64,000 nucleotides of DNA, from contig OX424555.1 in NCBI GenBank assembly GCA_949152475.1, forward strand, positions 97,187,515 through 97,251,514, given 5' to 3'. Source of the stretch: Terebella lapidaria (Eukaryota; Annelida; Polychaeta; Terebellida; Terebellidae). Of this stretch, positions 26,251 through 38,139 are shown piece by piece (position 1 is the stretch's first letter; each line of letters opens with the position of its first letter). The notes beneath the pieces are model-generated. The model searched no databases. It was not told where the DNA came from and saw only the letters and a program-made list of their open reading frames with translations. The position numbers and the translations under genes are program-made.

Positions 26251-27354
26251 GCACTATATAAATAATGAAAAATGTTTGTGAACATTATGTTGTCAGGATA
26301 CCCAGATCATAACAGTCAATAAGCATGAAACCATCAGAAAAGCGTTCGCTGTGACTGAATCTTTCACAGATGATGGATCTACTCGGTGACAGTAAACGAG
26401 GGTTTAATGGTATATTCCTCCCTGTCCATTAACTTACGTCTCAATATTCCATGTGAATTGTGTGACATGTTATTGATCTAAAACACTGGGACTGGCTGGA
26501 TTGAATGTGTTTCTGTTAGGTTGACAGTCTGACACTGGATGCTAAATATAAATGAACAAGGTCATAAATGACTAGAGAAATTTTCATGTTGAGGGTAATG
26601 GTATATTGAACTAAACTAACGGACGAGAACAATGTGTTATTTGCAGAAGTCACGTTACACAATAATGATGCCACCAACATTTCCAACATACATGGTTTTA
26701 TATACATTCACAATATTGTTGTGATTATGTGAAGCATTATTCACAAACTTTTCATCTCCAAAACATAACACACGTCACAGAAGAGGCCTTAAGCTTCACC
26801 ACTTGACTTCCTATATGCTCCTAAAACAAACATGACGTCTACGTTCCTGTGCTAGAGGCCTATTTCCAAGACATTTTATATTGACACACGAGATAATACA
26901 GTCCAAGTGACACGCATTTGTGAAGTTGGAAAAATAGTTTCGGAGAAAGTGCGAATCATTTTGGTGATTTATTCTTTTGGACCCTATCAAGTGATTCTAT
27001 CAATTATGATAGATTATGACCTATCAATTATGAGTGGGTAATATGTTCTACAAAGTATAGTTTATTGATCCATTATTTTCATCTATTTGGCAAAGATTAA
27101 CTCACTATTACTAGTGTATGTATGAATACAAATACCATGAATGGCATCATTTATAATACTCCTATCATGAAGTCAAACTATGTTATTTATAGGACTCAGC
27201 GAAATTCGAGATACAAGCACGTGGACTGATGTTAATGTCCGAAGGATCCATGAGAGAAGGCGTTATGGAAGGAAAGCTTCCGTGATAGATGGCGATGTAT
27301 AATTTATCAGTGTTTGGAAACTTGGTACTCACATGTGAAGAATGAGGTATCAAG

Positions 27355-27585
27355 TTCGTGGTTTGTTTCGAATTGCTAAATTATTTTCATAGGCTGTTGG
27401 GCAGTTGTATACTAATTCCGTCAGGTGTACAGTAGAAACAACTACACTTAACAGGCTGTCTGCCCCTGATAACGCCAGTGTGTCTTTTGATAAGTATTTG
27501 GTCGGGCTTTGTTTCTATTGCAAAATGTTGAAATAATCAAAATTTGGTTGTATTGGTGGTAATAGATTGATACTTACATTCATAA
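27355..27585 (-). repeat. Family A repeat copy
   Basis: Reverse-orientation copy from GTTTGTTTCGAATTGCTAAA to GATTGATACTTACATTCAT. A ~15-bp block seen in other copies (the GTTGTATTTTACG region) is missing near 27530. Confidence 0.85.
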
Positions 27586-28183
27586 ACTTTGAACACATTC
27601 ACCTTCCATGCTATGGGGAAAATGCAGGATGTGTTAGACACACAAAGCTTGTTATCTTCCAAGTTAACCCAATGTTGCCCGCTTGAAATTACTAGAATAT
27701 AAAGTTTCTGTCCGTATGATAAAGTTCCCACTTACATGACATTATCTGGAAGTGGAAGAAAACAAAACAAGAAAACATCGTGGACTGGAAACATTACCTG
27801 AACAAGGCGGTAATTGTGTCTAGTCTATTTGTTATCTCTATTATAGTCTTGTGATTGCATGTAATACCGTCTTGGAAATGTTTCGTTTCCAAAACTTACG
27901 CACATAAAATACCGGAACATCCACAATTTTCGGACGCATATTCTCATCCAAGAAAAGGGTCAAAGAATATTCCAACAAATGATGTGAAATCAAATGTGGT
28001 CACAAGTTCCATTACATATTAATCCCAGTAATTGAAGAGATTCACAAATACAAAAATGATAATAAGTTCTTTTGACTGTCAATGAACCCTTTCATCTAGG
28101 TCAATGTTTGGTGGTTAAACTTTGAATCACTATAGTGAGAAAGTCAACTTGTTTTAGGTCAAGAGGAGCACAATTTTTATTAC

Positions 28184-28241
28184 GATGTAATTATCAACAT
28201 ATTACCAGTACAACCAGATTTTGATTATAACAATAAAACAT
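28184..28241 (+). repeat. Family A fragment, left of nested family B
   Basis: It includes ATTACCAGTACAACCAGATT and a damaged AATAAAACAT junction, where family A is cut by the family B insertion. The remainder resumes at about 29957. Confidence 0.7.
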
Positions 28242-29956
28242 AGCACCAAGGGTGCTGTAGCTTACCGGCAATCATGAGAAACGCAGAGTATTGATTTTCC
28301 AACATATACATTGTTACACTGATCTTGAACTCTAATTGTCAAAAAATGTTCGTAAATGTTGCTGGAAACACATTTTCTGTATGGACTATAGTACGAAATC
28401 AAATTACACATCACAAAGGTACATAAAGAGAATCTTATACATGATTTTGAGATAAACTGTCTGAATAGATTTAGACAAAATGGCCACCAAAGACAAATTT
28501 CATCGTTTTTGACCTTCCAAGGTCATTATAATAATGAGCATTTTATAGTCTAGGATCACCAACTCAAGTCGGTCTCTCTGACTGCACAATTATTATCACC
28601 GGCAGACCTGTTCACTCCGACACATACTCAACCTCCTGGGAGGCATACAGCTCCATGTGCAGCCATTATTTGGCGCAGGGAAACTGTGCATACACAATTG
28701 CCATCTCTGTCTATTGCCAGGTGCCCAATTATACTGTTTGGGTGAACAGCATACAGCAGCGCAGGTGAATGCACAAACAGGGTCACCCATCCATGTATTA
28801 CCCACGCCTAGCGTTGCTTAACTTCGGTGATCTTACGGGTACCGGTGTGTCATGCGCTACAAGGCCGTCATTGAAGGTCAAATTCAAGGTCATCACTCAA
28901 ACCGCATTATATGATTTCCCATTTGAATGTGCCAATACTTAGGCTCTATTTTGAAGTCTTCTATGAGTTTACTCCGCACAGCTCCCATTATGAAGGGAAA
29001 ATTGGGTGGAATTTTCTAAGTCCAAAAAATTTCTCAATGGCCAAAAAAAATTTTTTTTTTTTTTTTTGCTGGAAATGGCTCAAAACGAATAGTGACTTGA
29101 TTTTGGACAAAAAAAATTTTTTTTGCTGACCCGTCAAAAATTTAAAATGGCCGCCACACGCAGACAGGCGATTCAAGGGTAACTAAACTTATACACGTCA
29201 TAGAGGTACATGAGGGGAATGTTTTAAAACAAAAATCTCGAAACTGATCACACAGTTTTTGAGAAAATGGCCATCAAGTCCAGAATTGGTCATTTTTCGA
29301 CAAAAAAAGGTCGTTTTGACCTTCCAAGGTCATTGAAGGTCAAATTCAAGGTCATCACTCAAACCGCAATATATGGTTTCCCATTTGAATGTGCCATTAC
29401 TTAGGCTCTATCTTCAAGTGTTCTATGAGTTTACTCTGCACAGCTCCCATTATGAAGGAAAATTGGGTGAAATTTTCTAAGTCCAAAAAATTTTTCAATG
29501 GGCAAAAAATTTTTTTTTTTGCTGGAAATGGCTCAAAACGAATAGTGACTTGATTTGGGACAAAAAATTTTTTTTTCGCCGACCCGTCAAAAAATCAAAA
29601 TGGCCGCCACACGCAGACCGGCGATTCAAGGGCAACGAAACTTATACACATCATAAAGGTACATAAGAGGAATGTTTTGAAACAAAAATCTCAAAACTGA
29701 TCAGACAGTTTTTGAGAAAATGGCCTCCAAAGTCCAAAATTGGCAATTTTTCGTCAAAAATGGCCGCCAAATCGGCAAAAACGATTCAATCAAAAAAATT
29801 AAAAAAATGTCTTTAGATACTGGCCCAAGGTATGTTCTGACAAATTTATGGGGAAATTCATCACGTCAAAAAAAAGTTACAGACCCGGACGGACGACGGA
29901 CGGACGACGGACGAAATACCACGACAATAGCTTATCGGCCCAAAGGGCCGGTAAGC
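28242..29956 (+). repeat. Family B copy, most complete
   Basis: It begins GCACCAAGGGTGCTGTAGCT / TACCGGC and ends GGGCCGGTAAGCTAAAAAC, giving a 12-bp terminal inverted core TAGCTTACCGGC / GCCGGTAAGCTA. It contains two internal tandem copies of about 460 bp (starting near 28870 and 29332 at TTGAAGGTCAAATTCAAGGT), each with a CCATTATGAAGG block, long A/T runs and AATGGCCGCCA. The right end carries GGACGGACGACGGACG. No transposase or RT; class unknown. Confidence 0.8.
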
Positions 29957-30375
29957 TAAAAACCCAAAATACATCTTGGAATGGACATTAAGTCCAACCA
30001 AACAATTTATCCAAAGGCACACTGGTGTCATCAAGGGCAGCGAGTGTCTAAAATGCAGTTGTTTCTTCTGTACACCTGACGGAATCAGTATACAACTACC
30101 CAAAAACAAAAGATTCTACATATCCGAAACAAATCCCAAATACAATGTAAGTATCAATCTATTACCACGGATAGGCCTACAGTCAGATTTTGATGATGCC
30201 AATAACAAGCGTAAAATACAACATTTTACAATTGAAACAAAGCCGGAACAAATAGTTCATCCAAAGACACACTGGCGTTATGAGGGACAGACAGTGTGTT
30301 AAATGTAGTTGTTTCTACTGTACACCTGATGGAGATAGTAACGACTGCCCAACAACCTATGAAAATAATTTAGAA
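29957..30375 (+). repeat. Family A, two adjacent partial units
   Basis: 29957-30140 continues the unit cut at 28241. A new unit starts at about 30143 (AATGTAAGTATCAATCTATT) and runs to about 30375. The head-to-tail arrangement supports tandem organisation of the family. Confidence 0.8.
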
Positions 30376-32204
30376 ACAGTGACTATCGCATCTGAGAATG
30401 TATTGTGTTGATACTAATTGTTATATAGTCTATCACAGGCACTCTGTGTCGTCTGTGCCACTCAATGTTTATACACACTATATGGTATGTAAATGAACAA
30501 ATATTTTCACTAAGGACCGCCCTCGCTATAGGGTAATGGATATAGCATGTGGAATACACATCATTGTGAACATTGAGTTGATACGATGCTATGGGAAGTA
30601 GGCAACAGTGGAGGAGGTCAATTGTTTATTCAATAAATTAATGAAATAGCCCGGAAGAACTCGACGAATTAAGGCGAATATTGCTGGTGTTATCCATCTT
30701 TATTTTGACAGTACTCCATCATTGTCTGCTCAGTCACAATACAAGACAATGTTGACAGTTTGTTTTGTCAATGGCTGTTAGCAGCAGTACAGACTGTATG
30801 GGTCCCTTGTGTCATTCTCAGAATTACATCAGAGTAGTTGGTGGCAACACGGAAATGTTGAGCTTCAATCTGTTCAAAACATATCATTATCCACCCACTA
30901 TCAATTCCTAGTGTCAAAGCTCGCTACAGTCCACACAATTCCTGCATTGCAAATGCAAATGAAAAGACAGCAATATGCTTTGACGTACTCACATCTATCC
31001 AAGTGGAGGTTCTGGTATGTGAAAAAAACCCAAACCATACTCTGGGATTCCTCCCGCGTGGTCAATAATTAACTCTCCACGAGGAATGGAAGCATATTTC
31101 CGACCACCTTGGGGGCAAGCTGTGTCTCTTTTATGGCTTCAGCCCACGGGCCTCTGCATCATAAAGCATAGTGAGTCCCTCGTGGCATGTGAAATATGGA
31201 AAGCAGTGGGTGCTTATGAGGGAGGCGGCACAATCACATACTCAAATGGAAACGACTTTTGGTTGGTGTAGTTTATGGTGGTATACACCTTACTCTATAA
31301 GTGTGCTTACAAGATGTGATGTGCTGAGAATATTCTGTGGTAATATTCATCAATGTGTTGAATACATTTACATGAAACCGGATGTAATCACGAATTCGTG
31401 ATGTGCAGAATATAAAGTGAAGGAGAGTGTCATGAGAATGTATCCCATCAAAGTTGACATTTCATTTCGCAATGCAAATGAACATGATATTATCCGTGCA
31501 AGCAATCTTTTACGTAGGAAGCACCGATCAAAACTGTCATATCACAAAACAGTTCGGCTTGGGATATCAGTACTGTCCCTATAGGATAGCAGATAACTGG
31601 GTTATACATATGATGATCGTTTGCAATGTCCTTTGCCACCAATCTCACTACCTGGGATTTCGATGAGAGGTAACATCTCTATGTGTACATTTACATCAAT
31701 TAACGAGCAATCCGTTCCTGTCGGATTTTGTTTATTGTTTAATGACAAAAGTGCCTTTACTCTCATGCTTTAAACTCTGTTGTGGCCTCCTAATGGTTTG
31801 ATCTATCTAGCTAACATAATTATCACCACACGTACAGCGATAATAGACACACCCCGACAGACTCATAATCTCCTGAGATTAAAGCGATCGCTCCGGCCAT
31901 CCACACTCGGGAGATATTCTCCTTGAGCTCCCAGATAATCTAATTCCTGCCGGTAAAGACTTATCTGTTGCAGAACTCGCCGCTTGATAAAGAGATCCTC
32001 ACTAATAGTGATCATACCGAAACAAATTGTTACTTCCGTCAGCAAAACGACTCCCGTTATCAAATTTATTGTGGAACAAACGGAAGGACTGCTTGCCTGG
32101 TGTGTTCGTTCGCACTCGATGTTAGCGCTGTGTGTGAAATACAGGGTTCACATTCAGGTGTTTCCCGTGCGTAGTAAATTCGTGAAAGTGTAAATTTCCA
32201 TGGG

Positions 32205-32735
32205 CCAAACAAGTTCAGTCACAGGCAAAACAGTTGGGAAAATATATGTTAAATGCGACTTCAGAATTATTTTCTTGAATTTCACTTCGTAAAGGGATAT
32301 GATCATTTAAAATTGCATAAATATATGGATTTCACATGATATGTCGCAGTTACCATACAAATTTTCAAAATGCTTTGTCGCTAACAGAACTGTCTGGATT
32401 AGGGTTGGATTCGCTCAACAATTATTGCTGTATTCTACTAACTATATTCACTATTGTATACTTAGATTTATTGCACATTTCAAACTATTTACCTGCTATA
32501 CATGGATTATATGCACTGATATAGATTTATTTGACTTGTAAATAAAATTACCACCACATATTTTTTTCAGAACAAGAGATCAAAATGTTTATGACTTTTG
32601 GCGACCAATTACCAAGTATACTCTGATTTTTGCGTTGCTAAATGTTATCGTTCTATAACTACGCATATTTCACCTGGGAGTCAAACGGCGATTTGCTACC
32701 AAATTTCAAACTTCTACGGCAAAAATTGAAGAAGT
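32205..32735. other. No recognisable feature
   Basis: AT-rich sequence. The frames at 32336-32541 lack exon-like borders. Confidence 0.3.
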
Positions 32736-32736
32736 T

Positions 32737-33400
32737 GTGTGCGGACCCAGAAATTTAATGTCAGGGCTAAATTTAACACTGGAGTAGATTGCCAACTCTT
32801 TAAATTTTCGCGAAATAAATCTGATATTCAGTAGAACATTGCCGTTTGACTCTCATGTGAAGTATGCCAAGTTACAGAATGATCGCAAAGCATCGCAAAA
32901 ATATCAGCGAATCTGAACGGGATCTCGCGAATCTGAGCATACCTGAGGACTTGTTCCTGTTTACATCTATCAGGATTCGAAGTATTATTGTAATTTGGAA
33001 CTACATGACAAAGTTACAGAATGATCGCAAAGCATCGCAAAAATATCAGCGAATCTGAACGGGATCTCGCGAATCTGAGCATATCTGAGGACTTGTTCCT
33101 GTTTACATCTATCAAGATTCGAAGTATTATTGTAATTTGGAACTACATGGCACATTGGGGTGTATTCTACACAAATATGTTGATGTGAAAAGATTGTACT
33201 CCTACAAAACAGAGCAAATGCATGAAATTGTGTGCGGACCCAGAAATTTAATGACAGAGCTAAATTTGACACTGGGGTAGATTGCCAACTTTTTAAATTT
33301 TCGCGAAATAAACATTCAGTAGAAAATTGCCGTTTGACTCTCATGTGAAGTATGCCAAGTTACAGAATGATCACAAAGCATCGCAAAAATATCAGCGAAA
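32737..33400. repeat. Nested local duplication (142-bp and ~493-bp periods)
   Basis: A segment starting GTTACAGAATGATCGCAAAG at 32871 is repeated at 33013 (142-bp period, nearly identical). A longer block starting GTGTGCGGACCCAGAAATTT at 32737 recurs at 33230 (~493-bp period), ending with a third GTTACAGAATGATC copy near 33359. It lies just downstream of the three-exon minus-strand gene. Confidence 0.9.
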
Positions 33401-33554
33401 AACAGTGTAAACGAGTTAGAAAAATCAGAGTAAAAACACAAATATAAATAAACCACTATATAATACGCGTTCGTTATTCCGCATCGTTTCATCTACTCGT
33501 TTGCGACTGTTCAACATAGCACTCCTTGTCAAGCTCGTGAGATCCAACGTAATT

Positions 33555-33667
33555 TCACAGTAAGCTCTCATTCTCGCTTGAGGAATGCCCGTTGTCGGAC
33601 CCGGCCGCACTATCATACTCAGAGCTCTCCGCCTCACTATCACTCCAGTCTGGAATAAAATTCTCAA
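33555..33667 (-). CDS. Exon 3 of the three-exon gene, with stop
   Basis: 113 nt after acceptor CTACAG. The first two bases complete a Val codon; then 36 residues including FIPDWSDSEAESS and GHSSSENESLL, then TGA. The intron to exon 2 is 97 bp. No clear AATAAA signal is seen shortly downstream. Confidence 0.75.
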
Positions 33668-36600
33668 CTGTAGTTTGGTAGACACGAGCGCACTAGTTGA
33701 TAGAACACCCAATTGGCGAAATACAAATCAAAGTAAATTTTAATGCAAATCTGAATACATTTACCATATTCGCTGTCACTTTCTCCAAAGTCCGACGTCT
33801 CGGATACAGAGGCTTCAACCTCGCTTTCAGGCTGCTGTGTGCCCTCCGCGGCCTCTGATTGGCTGAGCCGCTCGTAACCCTTGGTGCCCGTCGCACCTGT
33901 CTGTCGCGAGCCTACAAAACAACGACGTGATAAAGTATGTCATCCATCAGGTGCTTTTATTATATAGTGAAAAATATACTTCGTTTGAAATATATCAATG
34001 TTTGTACAAAACTGTTATTATCACATACAATTAATTCCTCAAGCATAGGTGTCCAAGTCCGGCATTAACGTTTACGAATGTTGTGATGATAATTACTCAA
34101 CATATATCGTTTTAGTGAAATTATTTTTGTGTACATTGAGGTATGAAATCAACAAAAAAGCAGAGAAGTATTAGCCCCGTACACTGTAGACAAGCGGTGG
34201 CGCGGTAAAATAATTTTGAACGGGCTTGGTGATCAATTTCGAACGGTTAGTGATCAATTTCGAACGGTCCGCACACTGAAACAGGGTGAAAAGTGTGTAA
34301 ATTGTGAAGTAATTTCAGATTTATAGACATAAACTTTTAATTTGGGGACAAAGAAATGATCGTATGTCCTTTGTAAGCAGTTGAGGGTTTCCAGGAAGTC
34401 ATCTTGTATTTCCTGATGATTCCAGTTCGACGACAATTCGCGTAATATAAAGACCAATTTTATTATCGTATATTGATGATTTTCAAATAACATAAGGCCC
34501 ACAACCTGTATTTAAAAATTGAAGTATGGAGATCAAAGAATAAAGATGCTAACACCCTGATAAGAATAATATTGATAAGCGATCAATTTCGAACGGGCGG
34601 TGTTGATTTCGAACGGTTATTTTTCATAGGCGATCAATTTCGAACGTTCGAAAAATATTTTATTCCTCCTGTATAATGTTTTCTATGGGTTCCTATCGGT
34701 GTCATCATGGTCAGTTTTTGGTGATACCACTGTAAGATTCCTTATGATGACACAGAACACGCGGAAATGAGAATTAGCATAATTGTGCAAAGATAATAAA
34801 GGCTATAAGCCTTGCACTACAAATGTATGGCAAAGGATATGCCAAGTGATGTTTGCACGGTTGAAGAGGGTTGACTGATATTCAGACAAAAAACTTAAGA
34901 CACAGGAAGCCCGTTGAAAAAAATACCTGAGCAAAGGTATTTGTCAACCCCTAGAAATGTCAGATGTGTCTAAGAGACTGGTGGTTAAAGATGTACAACT
35001 GCCAATGGATGAAGATGGCGATGACTACGACTTTGTGGGATCAGATGTGACATCATCGTCCATTCAAAGATATTTTATGCTGGTTGAAGGCGAATTTTTT
35101 TACAGTTTAATGTTCATTAGATATAGTATCACATTCAACGATAGAGCCTTCATATATATACTATCAGTGTTTATATGGAGGACCGAAATGAGCTGGCCCG
35201 CAGCCGGGACACCATACACCATAGCCTATGTAATTTTTTGGGATGTTGACCTGTATGTGCATATACATGTATATTATTCATGCATATACAGCTACATTTC
35301 ACTACTACGGGATTGTGATTCAATGCTTGCGGACTCCGATTATGATAATGCTTTATTCACAAAGGCCAACGGGCCCATATGCGTTGAAACATACAATATA
35401 TCGTGGTTTGAGACATATAAAATACAGCGTACGTCACAATTAATGGTATTTATCACGAGTAATTTCAGCGTTATATATAAAGGCAGCTAAACTTCTGATA
35501 CATTCATCTTTCTTGTGTGACATGCTAAATTGAAAGCATGCTACTGTGCTACAGTTTGGTACAATGAATTTGTTTAAGTATTTCTGACTTAAATTATACA
35601 TGTAGTGGGCAAATTAGGACAAAATGACATTCGTCTTCTATTAAGTTGATGTTATTTACTGATTTACAATACTGGCAAAAGCGTGCATCTTGTTTTGTTT
35701 TGTTGTGCCTGTTCTTCTCTATACCAAGTTTATGATTTGAACATCGAAATCTGGCCACAGATATTATGTGTTTCCAATTACAAATTAATGAACAAATACT
35801 TTTCTAGAGTCAGTTCTGTTTTGTAATTTCGGTAGTAGTTTGACTTTTTACAGACAATTTTGGATGCCAATTTTGTGTGCAAAATCTGTTACCCTCTGCC
35901 GAAATGTATTCACAAATAGTTCTGTATTCTTTATAAATACCACACATCCCCAAACCCGTGAGACAATATCATGCGAACATCAGTTACCCAGTTTTTACAT
36001 CCGTTTTCCTCGTAAACTTTCAATATATTATACATTGCATTTTTTGTCCTTTTCACATCTCCATTTTGGACATTACTGAGCCAGAATTTGATACATTTCA
36101 CATTGTATATGTATACCGATTATGCGTTTTCCAGACATATTTTATACCCACCCGTACTACTAGACTAAGCACCTCATGTACTTGGAGAGGAGAGGGAGAG
36201 GGGGAGGGGGCTAGATGCTCAACATATATGCGTTTAATCAATTTTACAGTGTCATGTACAGTGCATGTATATAATCCTTTCAATGCTAAACACCAAATAG
36301 GATTTTGGCTTGTCATAGGCTTATCCGAGAGATAAAAAGTAACCTACTAATATTTGTTACCCCCAACCCCCCACCCCCACCCTAGAAACAGAAATCAAAA
36401 GAAATCACAACACATACACAATTTATACGGTGAAATAGTTCAGCAGAGCTATCAACAAACCGTTCGAAATTACTCGCATGAGCGTTCGAAATTATCCGCC
36501 TGTCATTTATGAGCGTTCGAAATTGACCACATTTAAATTTTCTATTCTACTTGATTCGGGCTCGTTTTGAGGAATATGCATCAATCAAACAGCATAACGT

Positions 36601-38041
36601 GATTCACTTTAGCTATGTCTAGGTACACGTTCAATTTAACGGACTCATCAAACGTTTGCACACACTAATAACGATATTACATATTAATGACATGTGTACT
36701 GCTTCTCGCCATTCAAAAATAAATATTAAATAATCATTAAAACTCCCGATGTGCTTCAAAAGCATTCCACAGGTCAGTAAAGTTTCAGCGAGGTGGTAAA
36801 TATGAATATTTGTGACATAAACATCAGACAAATATATTTTTCACCTACTTTAATTTGTGGACCGTTCAAAATAGATCGCCAACCGTTCGAAATTGACCAT
36901 CAACCGTTCGAAATTGATCACCAAGCCCGTTCGAAATTATTTTACCGCGCCACCGCTTATCTACAGTGCCGTATATGTATCTTATAAAATGCTTCTTCAT
37001 AACAATAATATCCAGCACTGCTCTAAATCAACTCTTGATGGAATTCCCCATTACTTTTGGTTGTGCTCTCTTTGAGCTTGGTCTAAAAACACACCAATTA
37101 GCTTCTACTATTACATCCACTTTTCAGCCAGATTGTGTGCCCCTTCTTGTAATTTTTAGATGTTCCACTTTTAATGGGAAAAGGGTTCAGATTTCTAGTG
37201 TTGTAGGACTCATTAAATGTTCACTTAGCACTCCCTCTGAGCAATCGATAAGTATGAACATGACTGACTGGGATGTCCAACAGCTGACAAATTCTCCCGT
37301 TTAATTTCTTGGCAATGGGAAATCCACGTAGGTCTCGGCACCAAGAAGAGGCATATTACTGCGATAGTTGGATTCTCCACCATATTACAACATCTGGAGG
37401 GGCCACGATCGATATTGTGACAATATACAAGTGTATTAGCTGCCATTAACCCCAGAAGTGCTCATTGTCAGGTCCTAGAATTTTTTGTTATATGAATGTT
37501 ATGAACAGCGACTTAATGGGAATGTCAGGATATGATCCGTGATGTAACGAAACTGATAATAGCTATGAACTTTGACACAACGAATGAAATTGACAATATA
37601 TCATATATAGCAAAGTAACTTCTAGCAAGTGATCAGTTAATTACATTTAGCAGACTTACATTCCACATGGTTGACATCATTGGCTTGCAGTTCAGCACCA
37701 ATTTTGGTGTCGGGAATGTTCATCATCCCTAGTATCATCCTAGGCACCTGTTTCAGTGGCACGATGTCCACTTTGACACTTGAACATTTACCCTCTTTCT
37801 CGAGCATCCTGCACAGGTCCAGCTGGGCATTGTTCAACGTGAACCAGTTGCCGTCCTTCTGTACCACCTGTAATTTGGGAAGATCTCCGTTATGTAGAAT
37901 TTTCCGTGATACGTCGAGAACACACTGGTCTACCATATGTGACAAAATGTTGTTTGGTTCAGAACAAATGTGGTGAATGGACGAAGGCTCCAGAAGCGCA
38001 CTGGAAAACTTCGACGATTTACACGCTGATTTACTGCACAT
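33555..38041 (-). CDS. Three-exon gene: ParB/sulfiredoxin-like N-terminus, acidic Ser-rich tail
   Basis: The exons are 38041-37660, 33911-33765 and 33667-33555 on the minus strand: 382+147+113 = 642 nt, i.e. 213 codons plus TGA. Exon 1 ends GGAAT|GTAAGT in phase 1. Exon 2 starts TTTTGTAG|GCTCG and ends AATATG|GTAAAT, again phase 1. Exon 3 starts ACTACAG|TTGAG. All joins keep the frame. The start is the ATG at 38041, with an in-frame stop about 33 nt upstream. Residues ~55-95 hold KDGNWFTLNN, then RMLEKEG and a V-K-V-D-I-V strand. This pattern resembles uncharacterised eukaryotic proteins with a ParB/sulfiredoxin-like fold; the assignment is inference. Residues ~128-213 are acidic and Ser-rich (SETSDFGESDSEY, DWSDSEAESSEYDS), a likely disordered tail that could be phosphorylated. 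Intron 1 (3748 bp) carries a transposon. Function unknown. Confidence 0.75.
33765..33911 (-). CDS. Exon 2 of the three-exon gene
   Basis: 147 nt between acceptor TTGTTTTGTAG and donor GTAAAT. The coding frame gives an acidic peptide including GYERLSQSEAAEG and SETSDFGESDSEY. A competing open frame on the same strand gives a basic, Arg-rich peptide, but it has no matching splice phase, so I prefer the acidic frame. Confidence 0.75.
34182..36968. mobile_element. TIR transposon, CACTGTA ends, 5-bp TSD; Transib/RAG-like candidate
   Basis: The ends are inverted over 66 bp with two mismatches, both beginning CACTGTAGA(C/T)AAGCGGTGG. CCGTA flanks both sides (34177-34181 and 36969-36973), a 5-bp target duplication. 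Subterminal arrays of TTTCGAACGG occur in both ends (34232-34270, 34575-34645, 36455-36530, 36860-36935). This is typical of transposase-binding arrays and runs inverted on the two sides. The 2787-bp interior has one 177-codon frame (34957-35490) whose acidic start (MDEDGDDYDFVGSDV) looks exon-like, but no DDE transposase is recognised, so it is probably non-autonomous. CAC-starting TIRs with 5-bp TSDs are known for Transib and RAG-like elements; assignment here is inference. It sits in intron 1 of the minus-strand gene. Confidence 0.85.
37660..38041 (-). CDS. Exon 1 of the three-exon gene
   Basis: Codes for about 127 residues plus one base. The donor GTAAGT is a strong consensus match at 37659-37654; reading past it adds only a few residues before a stop. 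The N-terminal Ser/Lys-rich stretch (SKSACKSSKFSS) precedes the KDGNWFTLNN motif. CpG-rich sequence lies directly upstream. Confidence 0.75.
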
Positions 38042-38139
38042 GTCGACGGAATTTACACTACTGATCCATTATTCCATAAATACTTCTGCCTCAATGAGAT
38101 TATGAATTCCGATTTAAAGGCTCGTAATTGGGAGCAGCT

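Larger units (their letters stand above)
26260..32200. repeat. Unit C, copy 4 (split by insertions)
   Basis: The 5' part is 26260-28130, with GAAACCATCAGAAAAGCGTT (about 26328), CGAGGGTTTAATGGTATATT (about 26397) and the TCCACAATTTTCGGACG block (about 27911). The 3' part is 30375-32200, with AATTAAGGCGAATATTGCTG (about 30668), GAGTCCCTCGTGGCATGTGA (about 31172) and TTGAGCTCCCAGATAATCTA (about 31922). The halves are separated by family A copies and a nested family B copy (28184-30375), so they are probably one original copy. Confidence 0.65.

Noticed and set aside
29041..29070. Poly(A)/poly(T) runs as retroposon tails
   Set aside because: The runs recur at the same position inside both internal copies of family B and in the other family B copy, so they are part of that element.
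33693..33896. Basic Arg-rich minus-strand frame overlapping exon 2
   Set aside because: It does not match the splice phases of the flanking exons, whereas the acidic frame joins perfectly on both sides.
34957..35490. 177-codon frame inside the CACTGTA transposon as a transposase
   Set aside because: Only the first ~45 codons look exon-like; no catalytic residues or known transposase motif are visible.
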